Below are positions 16,328 through 23,554 of a stretch of 23,554 nucleotides of DNA, piece after piece. Numbering within the stretch: position 1 is the stretch's first letter; each line of letters opens with the position of its first letter. This DNA comes from Bacillota bacterium (GTDB lineage: Bacteria > Bacillota_C > Negativicutes > JAEYSJ01). A program made the position numbers and the translations under genes. The notes under the pieces are model-generated. The model did no database searches and was not told the origin of the DNA. It saw nothing but the letters and a program-made list of their open reading frames with translations. The stretch lies in assembly GCA_023434855.1 (NCBI GenBank), contig JAEYSJ010000268.1, positions 1-23,554 of the forward strand, read 5' to 3'.

Positions 16328-17494
16328 TTGCTGAAATTCAAAATCAGCCCATTTGTTTTCTGTCTGCTGCTGTACGTACTATTAGCGGCTCAAGCTGCTG
16401 CCCAGAATGCACCACCTCAGCTAACCAAGGTCAGGGCTGCTATACTGATGGATGCGAAAACAGGTCAGGTATTATATAACAAAAATATGGATACACGCAG
16501 CGCCCCTGCCAGCACCACCAAAATTTTGACAGCTATCATCGCCATTGAGAGCGGTCACCTGGACGATGAAGTAAAAGTAAGCGCACGCGCCGCCGCTACA
16601 CCCGGCTCTTCCATGCATCTCTATGCCGGACAAATTATTTCCTTGCGTGAATTAGTTACCGGCTTAATGCTGCGTTCAGGCAATGATGCGGCGGTGGCCA
16701 TTGCCGAACACCTTGCCGGTTCAGTTGACGAGTTTGTCAATTTAATGAACCATAAAGCCCAGCTGCTGGGTGCTTTACACAGCAGCTTCCGCAATCCTAA
16801 TGGTCTGTCCGCTGCCGGGCATTATTCCACTGCTTTTGATTTAGCATGGATTGCCCGTTATGCATTGACCAACCCCGTTTTTGCCGAAATAGTTAATACA
16901 AAAGAAACAACCATTGACTGGCAGGACAGAAGTGGCCGCGAGCAGGACAGAAATCTCAGGAATACTAATAAATTGCTATGGATGCTGGAAGATGCCGATG
17001 GCGTAAAAACAGGAACCACCGATGAAGCAGGTCCCTGCTTGGTATCAAGTGCCACCCGCGGCAATCAAAAGTTAATTGCAGTTGTCCTTCATGACCATTC
17101 ACGATGGTATAATTCAATGCAACTATTAAAATATGGCTTTGATTCCTACGACTTATATGATTACGCCGATGAAAGCACAATCTTGTCATCTGTTCCTGTG
17201 GAAAATGGCATGATTGATATGGTTGATGCTGTCATATCCGCCCAAGCCTCTATAGTGGTTAAAGCTGAAGACTATTCCAGCGTAACAGTCGAAGTAGATA
17301 TACCGGAAAAAATTAAAGCCCCGGTGTACCAGGGCCAAAAAGTCGGTGAAATTATTTTTTTTGTGCGGGACAAAGCGGTTAAAGCCGTTGACGTAGTTGC
17401 CGCGAAAGATATCGAAGAACATACCTACAGCAGGATTTTCATGGGGCATTTATTACAGATGTTCCGGGCACTTTCCGGATGGGGTGTACTATAA
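16328..17494 (+). CDS. dacF: D-alanyl-D-alanine carboxypeptidase, DacF/PBP5 type
   Basis: A 388-residue serine peptidase of family S11. The TTG at 16328 is the likely start: GGGAGG lies 9 nt upstream and it yields a clean signal peptide, MLKFKISPFVFCLLLYVLLA followed by AQAAAQ. The active site has Ser62-x-x-Lys65 (STTK), Ser117-Gly-Asn119 and Lys227-Thr-Gly229. The C-terminal beta domain follows and the last ~20 residues (FMGHLLQMFRALSGWGVL) form an amphipathic membrane-attachment helix. The enzyme trims the terminal D-Ala of peptidoglycan stem peptides outside the cell. The DacF assignment (sporulation) over vegetative DacA is inferred from the neighbouring deacetylase and spore genes. Confidence 0.92.
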   Translation: MLKFKISPFVFCLLLYVLLAAQAAAQNAPPQLTKVRAAILMDAKTGQVLYNKNMDTRSAPASTTKILTAIIAIESGHLDDEVKVSARAAATPGSSMHLYAGQIISLRELVTGLMLRSGNDAAVAIAEHLAGSVDEFVNLMNHKAQLLGALHSSFRNPNGLSAAGHYSTAFDLAWIARYALTNPVFAEIVNTKETTIDWQDRSGREQDRNLRNTNKLLWMLEDADGVKTGTTDEAGPCLVSSATRGNQKLIAVVLHDHSRWYNSMQLLKYGFDSYDLYDYADESTILSSVPVENGMIDMVDAVISAQASIVVKAEDYSSVTVEVDIPEKIKAPVYQGQKVGEIIFFVRDKAVKAVDVVAAKDIEEHTYSRIFMGHLLQMFRALSGWGVL

Positions 17495-17510
17495 TAGAAA
17501 TTGTCCTTAG

Positions 17511-18287
17511 TTATGGCTTCCGGTAGAAAAATGGCAAATAGTGCTGAAAACCAATTTCCCGGAAATTCAAAATAGCTTCAGTGCCGCCGACAAATAACAC
17601 GCCGCCCGGTTTCAGCGCCGCCAGGAAGCGGCGATAGAGAACATCTTTAGCTTCCTCGGTAAAATAAATTACTACATTACGGCACAAGATTAAGTCAAAA
17701 CCTGTTTCAAACTTATCCAGCAACAGGTTATGCCGCTGAAATTCAACCCTGGATTTTATATCTTCGCTGATAGTATAGGTACCCTCAGCCTGTTTAAAAT
17801 ATTTCGATTCTCTGGAAGAGGGAATATTTTTAAACTCGTTGGCGGTATAAATTCCTTTTTTGGCTTTGGCCAGCATTTCTACATCCAGGTCGGTAGCTAA
17901 GATGCGATGCCTGATATTTGGCGTCAGGTCATTTAAAATCATTGCCAGTGAATATGGTTCGGCGCCAATTGAACAACCGGCACTCCAAATATTTAATTTA
18001 GGACTTTTAGCCAGCAATTCAGGTAATACTTTGGTCTCAAGCTCAACAAACTTTTCCGGTGTCCGGAAAAACTCAGTGACGTTAATTGTCAAATAGTCGA
18101 TAAAATCCTTATACAACTGCGAGTTACTGTCAATTAACTGAAAGAATCCCATAAAGGTATTCACCCCGTGACGAGTCATCAGATTATTGATCCGACGCTG
18201 CATCTGGGCCGGTTTATAATCATTCAGATTTATTCCTGATTTGGCATTTAATTTTTGCTTAAACGTCTCCCAGTCCGCATCATTCAT
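17511..18287 (-). CDS. cheR: CheR-type protein-glutamate O-methyltransferase
   Basis: A 258-residue protein with the CheR two-domain layout. The N-terminal all-helical domain (MNDADWETFKQKLNAKSGIN to the NVTEFFR motif) is followed by the SAM-binding fold with WSAGCSIGAEPYSLAM, ATDLD, and the LCRNVVIYF motif. It methylates glutamates on chemoreceptor cytoplasmic domains using S-adenosylmethionine. The start has GGAGGT 8 nt upstream. No other chemotaxis gene is near, so this is an orphan cheR between a carboxypeptidase and ald. It converges on dacF with 16 bases between stops and no visible terminator. Confidence 0.95.
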   Translation of the reverse strand: MNDADWETFKQKLNAKSGINLNDYKPAQMQRRINNLMTRHGVNTFMGFFQLIDSNSQLYKDFIDYLTINVTEFFRTPEKFVELETKVLPELLAKSPKLNIWSAGCSIGAEPYSLAMILNDLTPNIRHRILATDLDVEMLAKAKKGIYTANEFKNIPSSRESKYFKQAEGTYTISEDIKSRVEFQRHNLLLDKFETGFDLILCRNVVIYFTEEAKDVLYRRFLAALKPGGVLFVGGTEAILNFREIGFQHYLPFFYRKP

Positions 18288-18365
18288 CTATAGTGACCTC
18301 CAATTCAGTAAATCATTCTGTATACTATATCGTTATATTCGACAGTGATATTTAAATCTCCTACA

Positions 18366-18402
18366 AAAAAAACACCTAAGTCTTTTAACTTAGGTGTTTT
18401 TT
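18366..18402. terminator. Bidirectional terminator between ald and cheR
   Basis: AACACCTAAGT (18371-18381) pairs with ACTTAGGTGTT (18388-18398), an 11-bp stem with U-tracts on both sides (T8 on the minus strand). It ends the ald transcript. Confidence 0.92.
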
Positions 18403-18417
18403 CGACAAAATTTTCTA

Positions 18418-19533
18418 TTATATAAGTTTTCCTAACTCCGTATATTCCATATTTAGTGCTTCAGCAACTGCTTGGAAAGTCAGTTTGCCATCAAGCACAT
18501 TAATGCCTTTGGCGAGGCCGGGGTCATCTTTAATGGCTTGCCGCCATCCTTTGTTCGCTATATTGAGTGCATAAGGCAAAGTTGCATTGGTAAGAGCAAA
18601 AGTTGAGGTGCGGGCAACAGCGCCAGGCATGTTGGCTACCGAATAATGTACTACCCCATATTTAGTATAAGTTGGTTCGCTGTGAGTAGTTACACGGTCA
18701 ATAGTAGCAATCGAGCCGCCTTGGTCGATGGCAACATCAACGATAACAGAGCCTGGTTCCATAGCTTTAACCATTTCTTCAGTCACCAGTTTAGGTGTTT
18801 TCGCGCCAGGCACTAACACAGCTCCTATTAACAAGTCGGCCTTTTTTACCCAACTGGCAATATTATAACTGTTGGACATAATAGTCACTACTCTGCCGCC
18901 GAAAATATCATCAAGATAAACGAGACGTTCCTGTGACTTATCAATAATAGTAACACATGCCCCCATGCCGACAGCCATTTTGGCAGCATTAGTACCAACA
19001 ATTCCGCCACCGATAATAACTACTTGGGCCGGCTCCACACCGGGCACGCCTCCTAGCAAAATCCCTTTGCCGCCTTCGGGTTTTTCAAGAAACTGAGCAC
19101 CGATTTGCACTGCCATGCGGCCGGCCACTTCGCTCATGGGAGCCAGGAGCGGCAGAGTGTCGTGAGGCCCTACAATGGTTTCATAAGCAATACCTACAAC
19201 TTTTTTCGCCAGCAAAGCCCTGGTCAGTTCAGGTTCCGGAGCAAGGTGCAAATAGGTAAACAAAATTTGTCCCTCATGAAACATATCGTATTCAGGAGCC
19301 AGCGGTTCTTTCACTTTAATAATCATTTCGGACTTATCAAACAGTTCTTGTTTATTACAGATAATTGTACCGCCAGCTTTTGCATAACTTTCGTCAGAAA
19401 AACCACTGCCTATGCCGGCACTTTTTTCAACAAGCACGGTATGCCCTGCCTTGCTCAACGCCTCTGTACCCGCCGGAGTCAGACCAACCCGGTTTTCGTT
19501 ATTCTTAATCTCCTTTATCACGCCAATAATCAT
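18418..19533 (-). CDS. ald: Alanine dehydrogenase
   Basis: A 371-residue NAD-dependent L-alanine dehydrogenase, standard family length. Substrate residues Arg15 (NENRVG), Lys75 (KVKEPL) and His96 (YLHLAP) are at the family positions. The Rossmann motif [17 protein letters not shown] lies in the middle, and the C-terminal [10 protein letters not shown] block is intact. It converts L-alanine to pyruvate and ammonium in the cytoplasm. GGGAGG lies 9 nt before the ATG. It is a single gene with its own terminator. In spore formers alanine turnover affects sporulation and germinant levels, and alr lies just upstream; that link is context, not proof. Confidence 0.97.
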   Translation of the reverse strand: MIIGVIKEIKNNENRVGLTPAGTEALSKAGHTVLVEKSAGIGSGFSDESYAKAGGTIICNKQELFDKSEMIIKVKEPLAPEYDMFHEGQILFTYLHLAPEPELTRALLAKKVVGIAYETIVGPHDTLPLLAPMSEVAGRMAVQIGAQFLEKPEGGKGILLGGVPGVEPAQVVIIGGGIVGTNAAKMAVGMGACVTIIDKSQERLVYLDDIFGGRVVTIMSNSYNIASWVKKADLLIGAVLVPGAKTPKLVTEEMVKAMEPGSVIVDVAIDQGGSIATIDRVTTHSEPTYTKYGVVHYSVANMPGAVARTSTFALTNATLPYALNIANKGWRQAIKDDPGLAKGINVLDGKLTFQAVAEALNMEYTELGKLI

Positions 19534-19647
19534 AGCAAAATACCTCCCAAAATTTATTTTATATTATGTAATAGTTTATGATCCTGTAACTACTTAATGC
19601 AATTGGCGTGCCAAAGATTAAAAAGACAACACTAAAAGATAAAAAAT

Positions 19648-19812
19648 GGATACGGCTAACCACGGAGTACGCGGAGGACACAGAGGGTTATTATCAATAC
19701 TCTTATTCCCCGCGAGATAAATATCGAGCCGTTCCACTCCGTGTACTCCGCGTACTCCGTGGTTCAAAAATACTAGCACCAACTGGCTACGACTAAGAAC
19801 TTATACTTTCCG
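19648..19812 (+). repeat. Dispersed palindromic repeat, copy 4 (compact form)
   Basis: Left arm 19658-19687 and right arm 19734-19764 are inverted; the outer 19 bases (AACCACGGAGTACGCGGAG) pair perfectly. The small hairpin at 19712-19729 (GCGAGAT / AAAT / ATCGAGC) follows the left arm almost directly, so the internal spacer of copies 2 and 3 is absent. Flanks GGATACGGCTAACC and AACTTATACTTT mark the ends. It lies between ald and the alr terminator. Confidence 0.9.
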
Positions 19813-19821
19813 ATATTATAA

Positions 19822-19853
19822 AAAAAAGCCTCCAAAATCAGATTTTGGAAACT
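19822..19853 (-). terminator. Terminator of alr
   Basis: On the minus strand an 11-bp stem, AGTTTCCAAAA with TTTTGGAGGCT (two G-U pairs), has a 5-base loop and is followed by T8. It lies about 45 bases past the alr stop. Confidence 0.88.
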
Positions 19854-19897
19854 TTTATTTACATTCTTGGTTGTTTTGGTTTCCGTCTGGAAACTTT

Positions 19898-21007
19898 TCA
19901 TTCCATATATAAGCGTGGCACCCTTTTGCCAACCATGCAGACAATTTCATAATTAATTGTCCCCATATGGGCGGCCACTTCTTCCACCGGCAGTTCCGGT
20001 CCGCCAAACAAAAGCGCCTGATCGCCCGGCACCACGCCCGGGATATGAGTGACATCAGCCATACATTGATCCATGCATACTCGCCCGACAAGCGGCGCAC
20101 GCTCCCCCCGTATCAGTACATCGGCTTTGCCAGCCATCAGGCGTGTCCATCCATCAGCGTACCCAACCGGCAAAGTGGCAATACGGCTATATTTGTTGGT
20201 AAAATAAGTCCGTCCATAACTAATAGGTACTTCCGGCGGCACTTCCTTCACATAACCCACCTGCGCCTTAAATTTCATTACCGGCCGAAGTTCTATTCTT
20301 TTCTCGACTTCTTCCGAAGGCCACAAGCCATACAAAATAATACCTGGCCGCACCATATCCAAATGCATGTGCGGCAATTCAACAGTTGCGGCACTGTTGG
20401 CGATATGGCGGATGGGAACCTTTATACCTCGTTGGGCAATACTGGCCAGTGCTTCTTGAAAACGGTCAAACTGTTCATAAGTAAAGGTTTTATCACGACT
20501 ATCCGCAGTAGCAAAGTGAGAAAAAACTCCTTCTATTTCTATACCCGGAAGGGCGGCAACTGCTGCGGCAAATTGACCGGCATCTTCAGGACTAATGCCA
20601 ATTCTGCCCATTCCTGTATCTATTTTCAGATGTACTTTTACTATTCGTCCCGCCGTTGTTGCCGCCTGGGACAAAGCTTGAGCCGTATCCATGGAGAATA
20701 TTGTCTGGGTTACATTATGGGCCACAACTAAAGCGGCCTGTTCCGGCGGAGTAAAACCTAAAATGAGGACAGGTATAGTAAAACCAGCTTTTCTAAGCTC
20801 TATTGCCTCGTTCATAATAGCTACCGCCAACCGGTCAGCGCCAGACTGCAAAGCTGTTCTGGCTACAGGCAACACCCCATGTCCGTAAGCATCCGCCTTG
20901 ACCGCGGCACAAAAGCTGACTCCAGGTTGTAAAAGTCCTTTAATCTGACGGACGTTATGAGCTAATGCCGCTAAATCAATTTCCGCCCATACCGGTCGTT
21001 CAAACAT
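19898..21007 (-). CDS. alr: Alanine racemase
   Basis: A 369-residue PLP enzyme. The start at 21007 (MFERPVWAEIDLAALAHNVR) has AGGAGG 8 nt upstream; an in-frame codon six positions earlier has no such site. The PLP lysine is Lys37 in AVKADAYGHG, and the catalytic Tyr264 lies in ISYGRTY. The TIM barrel and C-terminal beta domain (VGRVCMDQCMADVT; INYEIVCMVGKRVPRLY) are complete. It interconverts L- and D-alanine for peptidoglycan; in spore formers it can also blunt L-Ala-triggered germination. It is separated from the hyp genes by a hairpin terminator. Confidence 0.97.
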   Translation of the reverse strand: MFERPVWAEIDLAALAHNVRQIKGLLQPGVSFCAAVKADAYGHGVLPVARTALQSGADRLAVAIMNEAIELRKAGFTIPVLILGFTPPEQAALVVAHNVTQTIFSMDTAQALSQAATTAGRIVKVHLKIDTGMGRIGISPEDAGQFAAAVAALPGIEIEGVFSHFATADSRDKTFTYEQFDRFQEALASIAQRGIKVPIRHIANSAATVELPHMHLDMVRPGIILYGLWPSEEVEKRIELRPVMKFKAQVGYVKEVPPEVPISYGRTYFTNKYSRIATLPVGYADGWTRLMAGKADVLIRGERAPLVGRVCMDQCMADVTHIPGVVPGDQALLFGGPELPVEEVAAHMGTINYEIVCMVGKRVPRLYME

Positions 21008-21059
21008 GCGAATTCCTCCTGTCAATCAACAGTTCCGTTTAAGTAAAAAGCTAAATACA

Positions 21060-21090
21060 GTAAAATAAGTGGCACTTTTTATGCCACTAT
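21060..21090 (-). terminator. Terminator-like hairpin after the hypAB-spo0E unit
   Basis: AGTGGCA (21068-21074) pairs with TGCCACT (21082-21088); on the minus strand it is followed by TATTTTAC. The U-tract is imperfect. Confidence 0.6.
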
Positions 21091-21104
21091 CATAGTGTAT
21101 TCCG

Positions 21105-21293
21105 CTAAGGTGCAGCTTGCACCATTTTTCTTTCGGCCTTAGCACGTTCATATTCAACAATCAATCTATCAAGACACGTACTGAGTTCAGCCACCTCAAG
21201 ATCAGCTAAATTCCCACGCTTTTCCAGAACAAGTTGGTGCAATCGAGTGCGCAATTGTTCAATTTCCCACCGTCTTTGATCAAAGTCGGACAT
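21105..21293 (-). CDS. Spo0E-like sporulation regulatory protein
   Basis: A 62-residue protein forming two helices with the Spo0E pattern: IEQLRTRLHQLVLEK, a short turn, then DLEVAELSTCLDRLIVEYERA. The LSxxLDxLIxxY motif (usual SQELD) is the family signature; here it reads STCLD. Members dephosphorylate Spo0A-P and delay sporulation (family knowledge). The start has AAAGGAG 8 nt upstream. It begins 1 base after the hypB stop codon and so is almost certainly co-translated with hypB. A neutral alternative is that it is a small helical protein with chance similarity, but size and motif fit well. Confidence 0.85.
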   Translation of the reverse strand: MSDFDQRRWEIEQLRTRLHQLVLEKRGNLADLEVAELSTCLDRLIVEYERAKAERKMVQAAP

Positions 21294-21294
21294 T

Positions 21295-21960
21295 TTAAAT
21301 CTCCTTTGTTCTTTTCTTAGTTATTTGTGCCTTAAGCCAGTCAAACCACAAATCAAGTCCCTCGCCTGTACGGCAGGAAGCCTCGATCAGTATAATCTGC
21401 GGATTAATGCTCTGAATATCATTGACTGCAGCAACCATATCAAAACCGGTATATGGCAGCAAATCAACCTTATTTAAAATTGCAACACCCGATTCTTTAA
21501 ATATCAGCGGGTACTTTAACGGCTTATCCTCACCTTCGGTGATGCTCAACACGACAGCCTTTGCGTCTTCACCGATATCGAATTCAGCAGGACAGACCAA
21601 ATTGCCCACATTCTCAATGATCAGCAAGTCCAGCTCAGTCAGCGGTAAACTACTAAGGGCATTATATACCATATTGGCGTCAAGATGACAACCCCCGGCG
21701 GTATTTATCTGTACAACAGGTACACCATGTTGCTCGATACGTTCAGCATCTTTGGAGGTAAATAAATCGCCCTCGATTACTGCCATCCGGATATCATTGC
21801 GCAAGGCACTGATAGTGCGCTCCAGTACTGACGTTTTTCCCGAGCCCGGAGATCCCAGCATATTTAAAGCAAATACTTTATGATATGCCAGTTTTTCCTT
21901 TACCTGACAGGCAATCTGACTGTTTCTATCCAAAATATTAGTCATAACCTTAACTTCCAT
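21295..21960 (-). CDS. hypB: HypB, GTPase for nickel insertion into [NiFe] hydrogenase
   Basis: A 221-residue SIMIBI-class GTPase. It has Walker A GSPGSGKTS at residues 36-44, the switch/metal residues Cys90-His91 (GGCHLD) and Cys122 (NLVCPAEFDIGE), and the guanine motif NKVD at 162-165. There is no His-rich N-terminus or CxxCGC high-affinity nickel site, so it is the short form without nickel storage. The start at 21960 is uncertain: GGAGGT lies 13 nt away, and an ATG five codons in (MTNILDRN) is possible. It follows hypA closely and is followed at 1 base by the Spo0E-like gene. HypC-F are not in the window. Confidence 0.95.
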   Translation of the reverse strand: MEVKVMTNILDRNSQIACQVKEKLAYHKVFALNMLGSPGSGKTSVLERTISALRNDIRMAVIEGDLFTSKDAERIEQHGVPVVQINTAGGCHLDANMVYNALSSLPLTELDLLIIENVGNLVCPAEFDIGEDAKAVVLSITEGEDKPLKYPLIFKESGVAILNKVDLLPYTGFDMVAAVNDIQSINPQIILIEASCRTGEGLDLWFDWLKAQITKKRTKEI

Positions 21961-21966
21961 GGATAT

Positions 21967-22308
21967 TCATTCCACCTCCAGATGTTCCACCATAAGTTCC
22001 CGTCCGGATAATATTTCAACACCCGGGGATCCGCATAATGGACATACAAAACAAAACTGCTGAATGCTAAATTCGTGACCGCAACCATTACATCGCCCCG
22101 TCAGCGGTACAATAGTAACATCCAGTTTAGCCCCATCAGCCGGTGATCCGGCAGCCAGCGCGCTAAAACAAAAGGCTAATGATTCAGGTTCCACTTGCGT
22201 CATCCGACCTACCAGTAGTTTTATGCTCAGTACTTTGGCAGCGTTGTGCCTTATGGCAGCATCCACAGCAATATCTAAAATACCTTGAGCAATAGCCATT
22301 TCATGCAT
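21967..22308 (-). CDS. hypA: HypA, nickel metallochaperone
   Basis: A 113-residue HypA. The start at 22308 is set by the invariant MHEMAIAQ N-terminus, in which His2 binds nickel; an upstream in-frame start would bury it. GGGGTGG lies about 5 nt before the ATG. The zinc site is CNGC (Cys73, Cys76) with CPLC (Cys89, Cys92). It hands nickel to HypB for hydrogenase large-subunit maturation (or urease in some bacteria). It is the first gene of the hypA-hypB-spo0E-like unit. Confidence 0.96.
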   Translation of the reverse strand: MHEMAIAQGILDIAVDAAIRHNAAKVLSIKLLVGRMTQVEPESLAFCFSALAAGSPADGAKLDVTIVPLTGRCNGCGHEFSIQQFCFVCPLCGSPGVEILSGRELMVEHLEVE

Positions 22309-22379
22309 GCACGCCACCCCGTTGAATATAACCATAGGCAGCAAGTATATCCCTCTACCGCAAGCCAATGGTAATTACT

Positions 22380-22454
22380 GTGTTTCTAAACACATTCTGA
22401 TATGGGAATTCCTTCCGATTCATGTATATATTATTTTCGTTTAGAATTCCATAT
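22380..22454. promoter_or_regulatory. Inverted repeats upstream of hypA, possible operators
   Basis: GTGTTTCTAAACAC (22380-22393) is a 6-bp inverted repeat with a 2-base centre. Beyond it, ATATGGGAATTC (22400-22411) is inverted against GAATTCCATAT (22444-22454) with one extra G. TTTCTAAA recurs near 22474 and 22503. They lie in the 290-base divergent region between hypA and the SASP gene. The binding protein, if any, is unknown. Confidence 0.35.
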
Positions 22455-22538
22455 TTCCTGCCGGGAATAATCATTTCTAAAATTTCTATTTCTTAAAATT
22501 TCTTTCTAAACATCCCACTATTTAACATAACTATATAA

Positions 22539-22568
22539 GCATAAGTGTTTCCTATTTTGCTGATAATA
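22539..22568 (+). promoter_or_regulatory. Candidate sigma-G promoter of the SASP gene
   Basis: -35 GCATA (22539-22543), exactly 18 bp, then GATAATA (22562-22568), close to the forespore sigma-G pattern GHATR-N18-CATNHTA (one mismatch in the -10). It places the RNA start about 25 bases before the GTG. Confidence 0.62.
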
Positions 22569-22599
22569 TTAACACCACAACATCAAGGAGGTGATAATT

Positions 22600-22854
22600 G
22601 TGGCCAGAAGTAATAAACCGGTAAATCCGGCAGCTGAGAATGCTCTTGACCGTATGAAATTTGAAATAGCGTCTGAGTTGGGCATTGCCGAAACAGTACG
22701 CAATCAAGGGTGGGCAACCATGACCTCCGCTGACTGCGGTCGCGTAGGCGGACACATGGTTCGCAGAATGATTGAGCAGTATGAATCCGGCCTAAGCGGC
22801 ACTACAACCGCCACCGCTACTACTGCTACCATTACCGGCAGCACTATGCAATAA
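22600..22854 (+). CDS. Alpha/beta-type small acid-soluble spore protein
   Basis: An 84-residue SASP. The GTG at 22600 has AAGGAGGTG 6 nt upstream and gives MARSNKPVNPAAENALDRMK. The GPR protease site FEIASE (cut after Glu22) is followed by LGI, then the DNA-binding half TSADCGRVGGHMVRRMIEQYE. These proteins coat spore DNA and protect it from UV damage. The C-terminal ~17 residues are almost all Thr, Ala and Ile (TTTATATTATITGSTMQ), a low-complexity tail not needed for the fold. It has its own promoter and terminator and is transcribed in the forespore by inference. Confidence 0.95.
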   Translation: MARSNKPVNPAAENALDRMKFEIASELGIAETVRNQGWATMTSADCGRVGGHMVRRMIEQYESGLSGTTTATATTATITGSTMQ

Positions 22855-22865
22855 CCTTCTGAATC

Positions 22866-22893
22866 CCGGGGCGGCTCTGCCGCCCCTTTTTAT
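22866..22893 (+). terminator. Terminator of the SASP gene
   Basis: GGGGCGG pairs with CCGCCCC around a short loop and is followed by TTTTTAT. It lies 13 bases after the stop codon. Confidence 0.93.
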
Positions 22894-22920
22894 CGTTTGA
22901 TCAGAATTTATAATATATTT

Positions 22921-23554
22921 CTAGATCTTATTACGTTTACGTCCTAATAACTCCCTTAACTCGTCAATATCACGGGTATTAACAATATTCTGCGCAGCCA
23001 GCCAGCCTTTACGGGCCACAGCAATTCCATAACGCATATACTCCAGCTCGTTTTCCGTATGAGCATCAGGATTGATTGCAAAAAGCACCCCTCTGTCCCT
23101 TGCTATACGGCACCAGCGCCAATCAAGATCCAGCCGGTATGGGCTGGCATTTATTTCTATGATAGTGCCTGTGTCTGCTGCCGCCTGAATTATTGCCTGC
23201 ATATCCACGGCATAGCCATCTCTGGCAAGTAAAATGCGTCCCGTTGGATGGCCTAGGATGCTTACATAAGGATTTTGCATCGCCTTAATCATGCGGCGCG
23301 TTTTTTCAGTCTTACTTTGACGAAAAGCGGAATGTACCGAAGCAATTACGAAATCAAACCGGGCAAGTATTTCGTCAGGATAGTCCAGGGAACCGTCAGG
23401 CAAAATATCGCTTTCTATGCCTGATAAAATAGCAACACCGGTATCAACTGAATTTAAACGGTCTATTTCCCTTTGCTGCTTAATTATCTGCTCCGGTTTC
23501 AGTCCTCTAGCATACACTGCCGTCTGGCTATGGTCAGTAATACCAAGATACCCC
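22921..23554 (-). CDS. polX: PolX-type DNA polymerase/3'-5' exonuclease, C-terminal PHP domain (5' end outside window)
   Basis: The frame is open to the right edge; residues before the internal GTG read GYLGITDHSQTAVYARGLKP, so the annotated-looking GTG start at 23517 is internal. The visible ~210 residues are a PHP domain with the metal motifs GITDHS, GIESDILPDGSLDY, ASVHSAF, GHPTGR, EINASPYRLDLDW and NPDAH. In PolX this domain gives Mn-dependent 3'-5' exonuclease and AP-endonuclease activity for base-excision repair (family knowledge). The polymerase domain would lie beyond the window. A stand-alone PHP phosphatase is less likely given the YARGL and DLDWRW features. Confidence 0.88.
   Translation of the reverse strand, partial: GYLGITDHSQTAVYARGLKPEQIIKQQREIDRLNSVDTGVAILSGIESDILPDGSLDYPDEILARFDFVIASVHSAFRQSKTEKTRRMIKAMQNPYVSILGHPTGRILLARDGYAVDMQAIIQAAADTGTIIEINASPYRLDLDWRWCRIARDRGVLFAINPDAHTENELEYMRYGIAVARKGWLAAQNIVNTRDIDELRELLGRKRNKI

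Noticed and set aside
19608..19796. Plus-strand frame of 62 codons with TTEYAEDTE and VLRVLRG
   Set aside because: It is translated entirely from repeat copy 4 and lacks a ribosome site.
9124..19812. CRISPR array from the repeated 9-bp units
   Set aside because: Units are in contiguous inverted arms with no regular spacers, the copies are kilobases apart, and no cas genes are present.
22552..22755. Minus-strand frame of 67 codons across the SASP start
   Set aside because: Antisense shadow of the SASP gene, with no start signal.

Overview
The window reads as chromosomal DNA of an endospore-forming Firmicute. Supporting features are an alpha/beta-type SASP, a Spo0E-like protein, a sporulation-type D,D-carboxypeptidase and a CE4 deacetylase, AddAB instead of RecBCD, LexA boxes of the Bacillus type (GAAC-N4-GTTC), a T-box riboswitch and strong GGAGG ribosome sites. 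The overall flavour (short alr, hypAB, CheR, many dispersed repeats) fits Negativicutes such as Sporomusaceae, but that placement is my inference. No transposase, phage gene, CRISPR array or rRNA/tRNA gene was seen.

Layout. (1) 1-9014, minus strand: a five-gene double-strand-break repair operon, sbcD-sbcC-(TPR/Cys-pair protein)-addB-addA, with ATGA overlaps at sbcD/sbcC and addB/addA; addA runs off the left edge. (2) 9015-10920: a patch of small minus-strand genes: a 64-aa orphan, a YneA-like LysM protein behind a promoter with three LexA boxes, a ~30-aa hydrophobic peptide with its own terminator, and a 61-aa membrane protein. (3) 10937-14860, minus strand: a sigma-A promoter and a tryptophan-type T-box (specifier UGG) leading into a complete ECF importer, ATPase-ATPase-EcfT-S component, where the S component looks like TrpP. 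(4) 14976-17494: a zinc-ribbon orphan, a membrane-anchored polysaccharide deacetylase, and a divergent D-alanyl-D-alanine carboxypeptidase. (5) 17511-21007, minus strand: cheR, ald and alr, each largely a separate unit with terminators. (6) 21105-22308, minus strand: hypA-hypB-spo0E-like, tightly packed. (7) 22600-22854, plus strand: SASP gene with a candidate sigma-G promoter. (8) 22921 to the right edge, minus strand: the C-terminal PHP domain of PolX.

Four copies of one long palindromic repeat (about 9.13-9.35, 11.59-11.80, 14.28-14.50 and 19.65-19.81 kb) sit in the same orientation in intergenic gaps. Two of them lie inside the tryptophan transporter operon. Their arms are built of ~9-bp units and co-vary so that each newer copy stays self-complementary. 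A different ~125-bp palindromic element fills the divergent promoter region at 16178-16302.

How the parts fit together: the left half concerns DNA break processing and SOS control, the middle is tryptophan uptake gated by uncharged tRNA-Trp, and the right half collects spore, cell-wall and alanine functions with Ni-hydrogenase maturation factors.
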